In this document: positions 27,903 through 36,431 of the stretch, piece after piece
Position numbering within the stretch: position 1 is the stretch's first letter
Layout of the letters: every line of letters starts with the position of its first letter
From: Methanogenium marinum
GTDB lineage: Archaea; Halobacteriota; Methanomicrobia; Methanomicrobiales; Methanomicrobiaceae
DNA length: 64,000 bases
Direction: 5' to 3'
NCBI RefSeq assembly: GCF_028912405.1
Contig: NZ_JAKELO010000002.1
Location: forward strand, 558,001-622,000
Notes under the pieces: generated by a model
Told to the model about the DNA's origin: nothing
Database searches by the model: none
What the model saw: only the letters and a program-made list of their open reading frames with translations
Position numbers and translations under genes: made by a program

Positions 27903-29240
27903 TCAGGCAGTAGCGACGTGTAAAGATGAAACAAGCTCGCCCCCGGGCTCATACAGATATGCCGTATCTCCATCATTATTCCACACGTCCTGTGCACGTC
28001 CCCAGTAGAGCATACCAGTGGCAGGTGTGCCCGTCCCGGTATACACTGTTACCATTTCTCCCTGTCCAAGGTAGTGAAAAGGAAAGATAAAACGGTTGCT
28101 TCCGGTATCATCAGTAAGAACCCACCCGGTTATGTTCAGTGAAAGATTACCGGTGTTCTGGATTGTCACCCATTCGTCAGCCGGACTGACTCCGGTGATT
28201 GCCACATTCCCAATATACACAGATTCCCCTGAGTTATCTCCCGGGGCAACAGAGGGAGCAACGGGAGGAACCAGAGGTGTAGGTGGAGTCGTGGAAAGAG
28301 ACGTCATAGTAGCAGGGGCTGTCAGTGAAGAACCGATCACATCACCTGTTGTAAAGACTGCATATACCGGATAATGATCTGAGACACCCGTCAGCAGGGG
28401 AGGGACAACTCCAAACCGATCATCATACCGGAATACACCAGCATTCCCACTATATTCATCATCCAGTGAGGGTGTAATGACAATCCGATCATAGGTCATC
28501 ACAGTACTGCCTGTTGTAGTGTCATACTCATTTCCTATCAGCCAGTGATACCCTGATGCACGAAGAGGAGATTCTGAATCCTCATCAAAATACCTGCCAT
28601 CTGCATTGAAATCCCCCATAACAATCACATCCGGTTCAGACGGATAGGCAGTATAGATCCATTCCACAACATCAGTGAGACTGTCAATTTCTTCTGTTGC
28701 CTCATCAGGGTCGGTGTGGATAACTGCACAGACCGCACTGACAGGATCCTGGATGCCTTCAAACCAGACAACAAACGGTTCCCGGTGGAATGGATCCGTC
28801 CCTTCCGGTTCCGGATAGGTCTGTGGGACGCCCAGGAGTCTCACCGTATCCATATTATAGAAATATGCATACTGCTCCTTTGATACCGTCCTGCCCAGTC
28901 GTTCTGAGGCCACGTAGGCATACCGTGATCCATCGCTGTTCACCTCAGCTAAGAGATCAGGAAGTGCAGTACCGGAACTGTCACGAATTTCCTGAATGGC
29001 GATGAGATCATACGAACGGATGGTTTTTCCGAGCACATCCATTACATCTTCCCGGGCAGCCTTTGTGGTACCGAAGACCTGCACATTGAATGCACCGACA
29101 ACAAGCCCCTCGTCATCGGATCCTGCAATCCCGGACGGTACAAACTGCAGGATATCCTCACTATAATTCAGGGCACCAAAAATACCCACAACAAGAACTA
29201 CAAAGATGCCGAACTTTCCCAGACGTGAACGTTTACCCAT
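27903..29240 (-). CDS. exported endonuclease/exonuclease/phosphatase-family nuclease with lamin-tail domain
   Basis: A 445-residue protein with one N-terminal membrane segment (FGIFVVLVVGIFGALNY) that would export or anchor it. The DNase I-like EEP domain follows, with AFNVQVFG, the metal-binding glutamate in IAIQEIRDSSG, the catalytic VIMGDFNADG and the terminal SDHYPVYAVF. After a proline/threonine-rich linker (about residues 315-345) comes a lamin-tail-like beta-sandwich (VYIGNVAITGVSPADEWVTIQNTG). This architecture is known for extracellular nucleases. Nutrient or DNA scavenging outside the cell is inference. No operon partner is close. Confidence 0.88.
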   Translation of the reverse strand: MGKRSRLGKFGIFVVLVVGIFGALNYSEDILQFVPSGIAGSDDEGLVVGAFNVQVFGTTKAAREDVMDVLGKTIRSYDLIAIQEIRDSSGTALPDLLAEVNSDGSRYAYVASERLGRTVSKEQYAYFYNMDTVRLLGVPQTYPEPEGTDPFHREPFVVWFEGIQDPVSAVCAVIHTDPDEATEEIDSLTDVVEWIYTAYPSEPDVIVMGDFNADGRYFDEDSESPLRASGYHWLIGNEYDTTTGSTVMTYDRIVITPSLDDEYSGNAGVFRYDDRFGVVPPLLTGVSDHYPVYAVFTTGDVIGSSLTAPATMTSLSTTPPTPLVPPVAPSVAPGDNSGESVYIGNVAITGVSPADEWVTIQNTGNLSLNITGWVLTDDTGSNRFIFPFHYLGQGEMVTVYTGTGTPATGMLYWGRAQDVWNNDGDTAYLYEPGGELVSSLHVATA

Positions 29241-29300
29241 CTATACATACATCAGAGCGGCAGATAAAAAAAGGGTGCATGTCTCTACCGGTTTCACTTA

Positions 29301-29996
29301 TTAATACATCTCACGAGAGACAACCGTTTCTTCAAACCGGCCATCACAAAAGACCATTATTGGCACCGCATCACCCTGACAGAAGTCCCGCATCGCAAGA
29401 TCATATGTTCGGCGGACATAACGGAGTCCTTCTTTTTCAAAAAGAAAAATAAGCGCCCGGAAAAATGCAATCTGCTGATCCAGATACGCCTTTTCATAGC
29501 AGGCAGTCTCTTCTGCCACTCCCAATGCCTCTTCAGGAGTCATAGGGACATTGTACTCACCATGAGTATTCAGACCAGATATATGACACATCCGCATTTT
29601 TCCGGATGCATTTCTCTCACTATGCAGCATGTATGGATAGACGCGGCATATCAGGGGACGATCTGCATAGATACGACACCGTCCGGATTCATTCAAAAAT
29701 GTACAGACGTTCCCATCCTTAGTCTTGAGGGCATACCCGGAAACATAGAACCGCCCATTCTGATCACACGCTTCAAAATATGGTGCAGGCACCACAACAT
29801 CAGGGTGCACTTCCCGAATGCGGCGCACATCATCATCCAGTAAAAATACATGGTCATTAACTTCCTTCGTGCAGCAACGGCCACAGCAGGTGCATGAAAA
29901 CCCGGTTTCACGGACAATTTCAGCATACTCATCAACCGGATATTCTTCGAGAAGAGCACGTTCCTCTTCCAATTGACTCAACCGTCTCTGAAGCAC
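29301..29996 (-). CDS. YkgJ-family cysteine-cluster protein
   Basis: A 231-residue protein with the cysteine cluster of the YkgJ (UPF0153) family: FSCTCCGRCC near residue 34, then CTFLNESGRCRIYADRPLICRVYPY. These cysteines probably bind a metal or an iron-sulfur cluster; the biochemical role is not established. A coiled-coil-like N-terminus (QRRLSQLEEERALLEEY) precedes the cluster. The gene is single, transcribed towards the nuclease gene with a 60-base gap. Confidence 0.8.
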   Translation of the reverse strand: MLQRRLSQLEEERALLEEYPVDEYAEIVRETGFSCTCCGRCCTKEVNDHVFLLDDDVRRIREVHPDVVVPAPYFEACDQNGRFYVSGYALKTKDGNVCTFLNESGRCRIYADRPLICRVYPYMLHSERNASGKMRMCHISGLNTHGEYNVPMTPEEALGVAEETACYEKAYLDQQIAFFRALIFLFEKEGLRYVRRTYDLAMRDFCQGDAVPIMVFCDGRFEETVVSREMY

Positions 29997-30132
29997 TGCT
30001 TTTGAGATATTCTCACCTGAGGAAATATTTCACCTGAAAGTACTTGCACCTTTCTTTGAACGCCAGACATCCACCAATCATGCCCCATAAATCTGATGAG
30101 GGGGAATATATCAGATAGATTCAGGGGTGTGC

Positions 30133-30969
30133 ATGAAAATACCGTCATCCATAGAGACAAACCAAATTTACCGGATGGACTGCCTTGAAGGCATGAAACG
30201 GATGAAAAACGGCACCGTGGACGTCATTGTAACATCACCACCATACAACATCGGCAAACCGTACGCAACCCATGATGACACCATGCCCTATGACGAATAT
30301 CTGGACTGGATGCACCACATAGCGCATGAAGCGCGTCGTGTCCTCCGCGAGGATGGTTCTTTTTTTCTCAATATAGGTGGAAAACCACGCGAACCATGGG
30401 TGCCCTATGATGTCATGCAGGAATTCAGGGAAGACTACGTCCTTCAGAATGTTATCCACTGGGTGAAGTCCATCTCCATTGCAAAGGAAGACGCCGGCAA
30501 TTATGATGTCATCAGGGATGACATCTCCGTCGGGCACTATCAACCGGTAAATTCAGAACGGTATCTCAGCCAGTGCCACGAACATATCTTCCATTTCACA
30601 CCGGCGGGCACAACGAAACTGGATAAACTTGCAGTCGGGGTAAAATATCAGGACAAAACAAATATCGGCCGTTGGAAACAGGCAACACAAGACCTGCGCG
30701 ACAGGGGCAACGTTTGGTTCATCCCATACAAAACAATCCGATCATCCCGGCCACACCCCACCAGTTTCCCGGAAAAACTGCCTGAGATGTGTATCCGCCT
30801 GCATGGAAAGACGCCTGATACCGTAGTCTGTGACCCCTTCATGGGCATCGGGAATACTGCCCTTGCATGCATCACCCTCGGCGTTCACTACATCGGATTT
30901 GAGATAGACCATGAATACTGCGACTGTGCAGAGGAACGAATACGAAGGCGTAATTTACCGGGAATATAA
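30133..30969 (+). CDS. beta-class DNA (N4/N6) methyltransferase
   Basis: A 278-residue DNA amino-methyltransferase. The catalytic motif IV TSPPYN lies at residues 35-40, and the AdoMet-binding motif [13 protein letters not shown] near 238, the order that defines the beta class. [25 protein letters not shown] segments of the target-recognition region lie between; recognition sequence cannot be read off. The ATG is preferred to a GTG two codons upstream, with AGGGG before it. No restriction endonuclease gene is adjacent, so it is probably a solitary methylase. Its stop lies one base before the next gene's ATG. Confidence 0.88.
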   Translation: MKIPSSIETNQIYRMDCLEGMKRMKNGTVDVIVTSPPYNIGKPYATHDDTMPYDEYLDWMHHIAHEARRVLREDGSFFLNIGGKPREPWVPYDVMQEFREDYVLQNVIHWVKSISIAKEDAGNYDVIRDDISVGHYQPVNSERYLSQCHEHIFHFTPAGTTKLDKLAVGVKYQDKTNIGRWKQATQDLRDRGNVWFIPYKTIRSSRPHPTSFPEKLPEMCIRLHGKTPDTVVCDPFMGIGNTALACITLGVHYIGFEIDHEYCDCAEERIRRRNLPGI

Positions 30970-30970
30970 G

Positions 30971-32206
30971 ATGGACGCAATAATTGCAATTATTCTCACA
31001 ATAGCCATAATCGCTGTTCTGGCGGCCCGACATGCCATCCCGCCATTTCTCACACTCACCGGGGGGGCCCTCTTTTTCGGACTCCTCACAGGTATGGGCG
31101 AGAGCGCGATTGCAGCATTTACAGGCGGCGCCGGGGCACTTTTTGCACTCCTCGGAATACCAGTCTACTGTGGATCTGTCATCGCCAAATTTCTGGCACG
31201 GGATGGCGGCGCAGAACGCATTGTGGAAGATATCGGACGGATTTCTCACCGGCCAGTCACCGCAGCAGCCCTCGCCGGATATCTGCTCTCAATACCCATG
31301 ATGTGCTGTATTACACCGTTTATTGTCCTCACACCTGTGCTTGCGGGTATCCGGAAAAAACTGCACTGCACCACATCACTCTATTATGCAGCGGCCTGTG
31401 GATCAGTCATCTCATTTGTTTTTCTCTATCCCCTTCCGGTCACCTATGCAATAACAAAAACTCTTCAACCAGGGGATTTTTTCCCCGGCAGTTACCTGGA
31501 GGCCGCGTTACCCCTCTCCCTTTTGGCGCTCATCATTGCAACATACCTCGCAGGGCGGAATCATGCATGCAGCACCGGCAGTCCAGAGAGTAAAGAGACA
31601 ACTCCCGGCAGTCGGAAGCAGGCATGGACACCCGTCATCCTGCCGGTCGCCTGTCTTGTGGCAGGTCACCTCATTCCTCCCCTTTCCATTCTTGCAAACA
31701 TCAATATCGCTCTCTTTGCAGGTCTTTGCAGTGCGATAGTTCTCTCACCCGCAATATCACGCATTCCTGCACTGGAATCTGGCACCAGGCATGCAGGCAT
31801 TATTATCTTTGATCTCTGTGGTGCAGGGGGTCTCGGGGCAGTAGTTGCAGCAGAGGGAGGAATTGCTGCCACCCTGCCCTCCCTTTCCACCATCCTCCCG
31901 GCAATCCTCGTACCCTTTGTCATCGCAGCACTCTTTCAGGCGGCCCAGGGTTCCAGAGTTGTATCAGCGGTAATAACTGCATCAATGCTTGCCGGGACCA
32001 AGATCGCAACAATAGTCCCTGCACTTCCTCTCGTCCTGATGACAGCAGCAGGATGTATGATGTTTAGTTTCGTAACAGACCCTTTTTTCTGGATAATAAG
32101 CCGAACCACAGGAGAAAACATACGAAAAGTAGGAATGCACTACACTGTGCCACTTCTCTGTGCAGGAATAGTAACCGCCGGCATTACGCTCATTATCTTC
32201 GGATAA
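30971..32206 (+). CDS. GntP-family permease
   Basis: A 411-residue membrane protein with about 11-12 hydrophobic segments, resembling the GntP/Gnt family of organic-acid:proton symporters. Typical pieces are PFLTLTGGALFFGLLTGMG at the start, SIPMMCCITPFIVLTP and QAAQGSRVVSAVITASM near the C-terminus. The substrate in a methanogen is unknown; gluconate-like acids are only the family precedent. The chosen ATG immediately follows the DNA methylase stop, suggesting co-transcription. It converges with the kinase gene 28 bases away. Confidence 0.82.
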   Translation: MDAIIAIILTIAIIAVLAARHAIPPFLTLTGGALFFGLLTGMGESAIAAFTGGAGALFALLGIPVYCGSVIAKFLARDGGAERIVEDIGRISHRPVTAAALAGYLLSIPMMCCITPFIVLTPVLAGIRKKLHCTTSLYYAAACGSVISFVFLYPLPVTYAITKTLQPGDFFPGSYLEAALPLSLLALIIATYLAGRNHACSTGSPESKETTPGSRKQAWTPVILPVACLVAGHLIPPLSILANINIALFAGLCSAIVLSPAISRIPALESGTRHAGIIIFDLCGAGGLGAVVAAEGGIAATLPSLSTILPAILVPFVIAALFQAAQGSRVVSAVITASMLAGTKIATIVPALPLVLMTAAGCMMFSFVTDPFFWIISRTTGENIRKVGMHYTVPLLCAGIVTAGITLIIFG

Positions 32207-32233
32207 AATATCAGATGAGTAATCTGATGTAAA

Positions 32234-34096
32234 TCAGAATTCGGGAAGGACAGAAATAAATAAATAAATCTCTGTTCTTATATCGCCCGCATTCAAAATT
32301 ACCCGCCCATTCTGAAACCCTTTGTTGCTCATGTTACCAGTATTGAGCACCACGTTCACCCCACCTTCTCCCTCAACAGGAACCGCAACATCGGGAATCT
32401 CAATCCAGGGAACATCAGTCGTCAGGTGAATAAGAAGCGGGGAATCTCCGGTAACCGTCACCGGTAAACGGCAGGGAATAGTAATTCCCCGGGCCACATC
32501 ATGCATGCTCATATGAGGTTCCGGAATGAGAATGGCAGGAGCAGTGGGAATTACCTCAGACAATTCATCAGGGACAGATGGGTCCATCACAGGAGAGAGG
32601 GAAGGAGTTTCATCAGACAATTCATCAGGGACAGACGTGTCCATCGAAGGAGAGAAAAGAGGATCTTCTGCAGACAATTCAACAGGGACAGATGGGTCCA
32701 TAGCAGGAGAGTGGGAGGGGATTTCCTCAGACAATTCATCAGGGACAGATGGGTCCATAACAGGAGAGAGGGAGGGGATTTCCTCAGACAATTCATCAGG
32801 GACAGATGGATCCATAGCAGGAGCAATAGACGACGTATCCACAAAAGCCACATCATGTTCCTGCCCATCGGATTTCACCGGATCACATCCATTTTCCGGA
32901 ACAGAGGGAGAAGGAGAGAAAGACAGAGAATCCGTGGATACAAAGGACTGCATATCCTCTCCTTCAGAAGGTAGTGTCTCCACCTCTACCGGCACCCTCC
33001 GAGGAGGAAGCGGAATCTCAGCTGGGAAGATGTCCTTTTTTCCATGTCTGCACCAAGGGCATGCAGCAAGATGACCACCATACCAGTGGTTCACGTTCAC
33101 CCTGCAGTGTTTCATTGCCACAACCTCCGAGAGGAGACAGTTCTTCCACTCCGAGGCAGAAGGACGACAATTTGGTTCTGCAATTCCATCCACAAAGCAC
33201 TGTGAAAAGAGACGCCGGAGAGAGGGCGGAATAATGCGGTAGTCTGGAGCAAAAGAGGGGGGATATATCATCTGGTCAGGTGAGGCAAAGGCAAACACAC
33301 CGTTTTGTATCTTCTGTTCAATGCCGGGGAAGGAAGAGACTCCCTCGCCCCCTGCCTGAAATGGATGGACACCTCCCATGATAAGCTTGAAGACCATCAC
33401 CGCAAGGCCAAAGAGATCACCAAAATAACGGTCAGGGCGTTCCTCTGCCAGATTATGCCCCATAAGTTCCGGCGGCATATATTCCCCGGTACCCACAACA
33501 GACGGGAAAATCCGACCTGATGTAGAGTCTCGGATCTGAAATGAATCGCAGTCGATGACAGCGACTGCAGCAGTGCGGGCAATGAGAATATTTCTGCCGG
33601 AAAAATCAGCAATACAATGCCCGTGCTGATGAATATCATCAGTTACGGTTGCTAAATTATAAGCTGCAGTGAGGAGATATCGCCAGGAAAACGCACCCCC
33701 AAACTCCCGGATGCGGTCTTGTGAATCATAATAACAATGTGCTTCCCGGAAGAGACCCATATCGACAAGAGGCATTGTAAAACCAATAAAATTCCTGCTC
33801 CCAAGAGGTGAATCAAAGAGTAGGGAAACCGGCCACGCCAGCACGACAGACCCATGTATCTCCCTGCAGTTTATCAGACCAGCAACAGGAGGATTTGACA
33901 CCATTGCAGTTATTTTCTGAAACAGAGACGCAGTAATTCGTTTTTCATAAAATATTTTAGCACAGTACCCGGGAGTACTGTCAATATAAAATATCTCTCC
34001 CTCACCTCCGGATTTCAGGAGCCTGGCCAGGCAAACCGGTCCACCAGACTCATCATAGACAATACGTTTACCCAGTATACTCACCCCTCTCTTCAT
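32234..34096 (-). CDS. protein kinase of a kinase/PP2C/VWA triad
   Basis: A 620-residue protein kinase-like protein. The kinase domain (about 1-320) has a glycine loop KSGGEGEIF, a candidate lysine in CAKIFYEK, a catalytic loop IADFSGRNILI in place of HRDLKxxN, and IDCDSFQI in the DFG position, as in the YegI/TerY-associated kinase branch. A CPWC knuckle follows near residue 370. Five 19-residue repeats (DPSVPDELSEEIPSLSPVM type) form a low-complexity linker. The last ~100 residues form a beta-rich domain (ITIPCRLPVTVTGDSP). The start overlaps the PP2C gene by 29 bases. Target proteins are unknown. Confidence 0.82.
   Translation of the reverse strand: MKRGVSILGKRIVYDESGGPVCLARLLKSGGEGEIFYIDSTPGYCAKIFYEKRITASLFQKITAMVSNPPVAGLINCREIHGSVVLAWPVSLLFDSPLGSRNFIGFTMPLVDMGLFREAHCYYDSQDRIREFGGAFSWRYLLTAAYNLATVTDDIHQHGHCIADFSGRNILIARTAAVAVIDCDSFQIRDSTSGRIFPSVVGTGEYMPPELMGHNLAEERPDRYFGDLFGLAVMVFKLIMGGVHPFQAGGEGVSSFPGIEQKIQNGVFAFASPDQMIYPPSFAPDYRIIPPSLRRLFSQCFVDGIAEPNCRPSASEWKNCLLSEVVAMKHCRVNVNHWYGGHLAACPWCRHGKKDIFPAEIPLPPRRVPVEVETLPSEGEDMQSFVSTDSLSFSPSPSVPENGCDPVKSDGQEHDVAFVDTSSIAPAMDPSVPDELSEEIPSLSPVMDPSVPDELSEEIPSHSPAMDPSVPVELSAEDPLFSPSMDTSVPDELSDETPSLSPVMDPSVPDELSEVIPTAPAILIPEPHMSMHDVARGITIPCRLPVTVTGDSPLLIHLTTDVPWIEIPDVAVPVEGEGGVNVVLNTGNMSNKGFQNGRVILNAGDIRTEIYLFISVLPEF
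32571..32840 (-). repeat. five 57-bp tandem repeats in the kinase gene
   Basis: Copies begin at 32571, 32628, 32685, 32742 and 32799 on the plus strand, all sharing GGGACAGA. Each encodes 19 acidic, serine/proline-rich residues. The number of copies is likely to vary between strains. Confidence 0.9.
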
Positions 34097-34889
34097 CTGA
34101 TACTACAACGACAAGGGTTTTATCATCTTCTGAAAAACGAATGAAATTATCTGATGACAAAAGGCCTGCGATAGCCGAGTCACCTTCCGGTGTACCTGCA
34201 AGAGAGAGAACAGCCGGAAAAAATGGCCGGAAAAAAGGTTCATATGGGTGATACCCATCCGATTTTTTTTCCAGCATAAGCCGTTCGCATCCATCAGTGA
34301 ACACTGAACACGCGGTGACGTCAGGCACATCAGATGAAAGCACACAGGCATCCTCATAACTGTCATCTGTCAGCGGCACCACTTCATTCACATACCTGCG
34401 TTCCTGCGGGGCTGACAACAGAATAATTTCATCATTTTGCAGGCAGACTACTGCACCATCCCCTATCCGGGCTGTTGTAAGAGTATTTCCGTGCCAGAGA
34501 AGCACAATAAGAGTGGTGGCAAACGACTGGAGTGAAATCCCATAGGCGGCCGCATGGGTAACAACCGCATCATGGGCGGCCCTGCATGCATCACGTACCA
34601 TTCGATCATTCTTCTCAATATCCGCATCACACCCGACTCCATCCTCCCAGAGATCAAAACAGGCTGAAATACTCTCCATAGCTGCCGATACTGCAACCAT
34701 AGCCCCATCTTTTGCATGCTCTGCACTCCCCAGTCCGTCTGCAACAACAACCGCCGCACCTGCCCTGCCAAAGACCACCGCATCCCATGCATCCTCACAG
34801 GGGATACCATCAACCTTATGGGACGGGCCGGCAACCGCAGCACCAGATATACGGTAGTGGTAGCCTGCAGAAGGAAATACTGACATCAC
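34068..34889 (-). CDS. PP2C-family protein phosphatase
   Basis: A 273-residue serine/threonine phosphatase of the PP2C type. Metal-binding acidic residues are in IPCEDAWD, VVADGLGSAEHAKDGA and ARIGDGAVVCL, with further D residues near the C-terminus (FSEDDKT). It should reverse phosphorylation by the overlapping downstream kinase. It lies 21 bases after the VWA gene on the same strand. The protein is somewhat divergent but retains the core. The start may be either of two adjacent ATG codons. Confidence 0.85.
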   Translation of the reverse strand: MMSVFPSAGYHYRISGAAVAGPSHKVDGIPCEDAWDAVVFGRAGAAVVVADGLGSAEHAKDGAMVAVSAAMESISACFDLWEDGVGCDADIEKNDRMVRDACRAAHDAVVTHAAAYGISLQSFATTLIVLLWHGNTLTTARIGDGAVVCLQNDEIILLSAPQERRYVNEVVPLTDDSYEDACVLSSDVPDVTACSVFTDGCERLMLEKKSDGYHPYEPFFRPFFPAVLSLAGTPEGDSAIAGLLSSDNFIRFSEDDKTLVVVVSDEERGEYTG

Positions 34890-34910
34890 TTACCACAACC
34901 TGAACATCGA

Positions 34911-35612
34911 TTAAAAGAGGGGAATCTCTCCCCACCCTTCAGGACCAAAGAAGTCTTCCAGTATGACCTGATCCCCCGTACCAGACGTGGAAACTTTTGC
35001 CTGGCTGCGGGAGAGCCAGACAAACATATCGGAAAAACGGTTCTCCCTGAGCCGCACCGGATCACGTCCGGGGGGAGAGATAGCAGCAAGAATCTTCATA
35101 TCCGCCGGTTCTGCACCCACAGAAAAGAAAACAAAATCCCCGTTCTCTTCACCAGACCGGATTGCACCGGTTGCCTCTTTCCAGAGGGAATCACCCTCAT
35201 ACATATCTGTGGGTTCCCCGTCGGTAACAAGAAAGATCCATGGACGGTATGAATCAATCCCCAGATTCTGATATTGCTCCTTTCGTTCTTTCACCAGCGC
35301 AATAGCACACAGTATCGCCTCTCCCATCGGGGTTAATCCGGCAGCGATTACCGCAGGCGGCATGAAATATTCAACAAGAGAGAAGGGATGAGTAACCTCT
35401 ACTTCCTCACCAAACGTGACAACAGCAATATCCACCCGTTTCCGTGCAAGATCGTCAGAACTCAGTTCTTCCTTAAACGCTCGCAGCCCTTCTTTCATAT
35501 CTTCTATTTTGCCATGAATGGACATCGATCCCGATGTATCAAGCAGCAGCACTATAGGGCAATGGGGCTCTCCGGGGTATGCAATCTCAACCAAATCCTC
35601 TAATTTGTTCAT
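34911..35612 (-). CDS. TerY-like VWA-domain protein
   Basis: A 233-residue von Willebrand factor A protein, first in the triad. The MIDAS residues are DTSGSMS (25-31), the threonine in GLTPMGEAI, and D in LVTDGEPTD. It has no membrane segment, so it acts in the cytosol. Gene order VWA, PP2C, kinase is the TerY-P triad described by comparative genomics for tellurite-resistance-linked signalling. No terD/terC genes are in this window. Binding of a phosphorylated or metal-linked partner is inference. Confidence 0.85.
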   Translation of the reverse strand: MNKLEDLVEIAYPGEPHCPIVLLLDTSGSMSIHGKIEDMKEGLRAFKEELSSDDLARKRVDIAVVTFGEEVEVTHPFSLVEYFMPPAVIAAGLTPMGEAILCAIALVKERKEQYQNLGIDSYRPWIFLVTDGEPTDMYEGDSLWKEATGAIRSGEENGDFVFFSVGAEPADMKILAAISPPGRDPVRLRENRFSDMFVWLSRSQAKVSTSGTGDQVILEDFFGPEGWGEIPLF

Positions 35613-35752
35613 ATATACTCACAAACACCATCCCGGAAATACCATATCCGGTGACAGAATATTGGATGGTACCCCCTATAAAACACATTGTCGCCAAACA
35701 TGATTCTCTTTTGATATGAATCCACACACCCCACAAAATTATATATAAATAT

Positions 35753-36256
35753 ATGCTAAACGAAGAGCAGCGATTAAATATGAGATACATAACCAGAATG
35801 AGTGGCTGCTGCACATTCCTTGCAATACTGGGGATTATCATATTTTGTACCGGTGGTGTGGCAGCAGAGACAGAAACACTCTTCAATGCACCTGGATATG
35901 CAAATAATGGTGCTGCACTTGCAAAAGCCGGAGATTATCAAGGTGCAATTGCCAGTTACGATAAAGCGCTTGAACTAAATCCGGATATTGCAGAAACACA
36001 TTATAACAAAGCTGTAGCCCTGGAACATCTGGGCTTGCGTGATCAGGCAATTTCAGAATACAAAACCGCAATTGAACTTGACCCAAACCTCGTCGAAGCA
36101 CAAACCAACCTGTTTATTCTGACAATGGACATCATCAATCCAATCACTATTACCATAGCAGCCCTTGGAGGATGTATACTGTTCATCAGTTACTACAGGT
36201 ACAGGAAGAAAGAAGACAGGGAAAACCGGATACTACAGGGAATCATACAGGAATAG
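35753..36256 (+). CDS. membrane-anchored TPR protein
   Basis: A 167-residue protein with an N-terminal signal or anchor (FLAILGIIIFCTGGVAA), about two and a half tetratricopeptide repeats (GYANNGAALAKAGDYQGAIASY, then ETHYNKAVALEHLGLRDQAI), a C-terminal membrane helix (ITITIAALGGCILFISYY) and a charged tail. The TPR part would therefore face outward between two membrane segments. It is transcribed divergently from the VWA gene across 140 bases. An ATG nine codons later (MRYITRM) is an alternative start. Confidence 0.8.
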   Translation: MLNEEQRLNMRYITRMSGCCTFLAILGIIIFCTGGVAAETETLFNAPGYANNGAALAKAGDYQGAIASYDKALELNPDIAETHYNKAVALEHLGLRDQAISEYKTAIELDPNLVEAQTNLFILTMDIINPITITIAALGGCILFISYYRYRKKEDRENRILQGIIQE

Positions 36257-36431
36257 AATTGTTTTGCTCAAAAAAATAAGAATACTCATTTTCCAAATAT
36301 CCACCCCATATTCCTTCAGATTTTTAACTTACAGCTTCCTTAAAATCAGATAATAGTAATTATTTATAGAATATCACCAACATAAGACAAAAAATCCCCT
36401 TGACAGATTCACAAAGGGCAGAGTTCCTGTT

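Noticed and set aside
32501..33074. Long plus-strand frames opposite the kinase repeats
   Set aside because: They are antisense translations of the 57-bp repeats, which stay open by periodicity; the minus-strand frame carries the kinase motifs.
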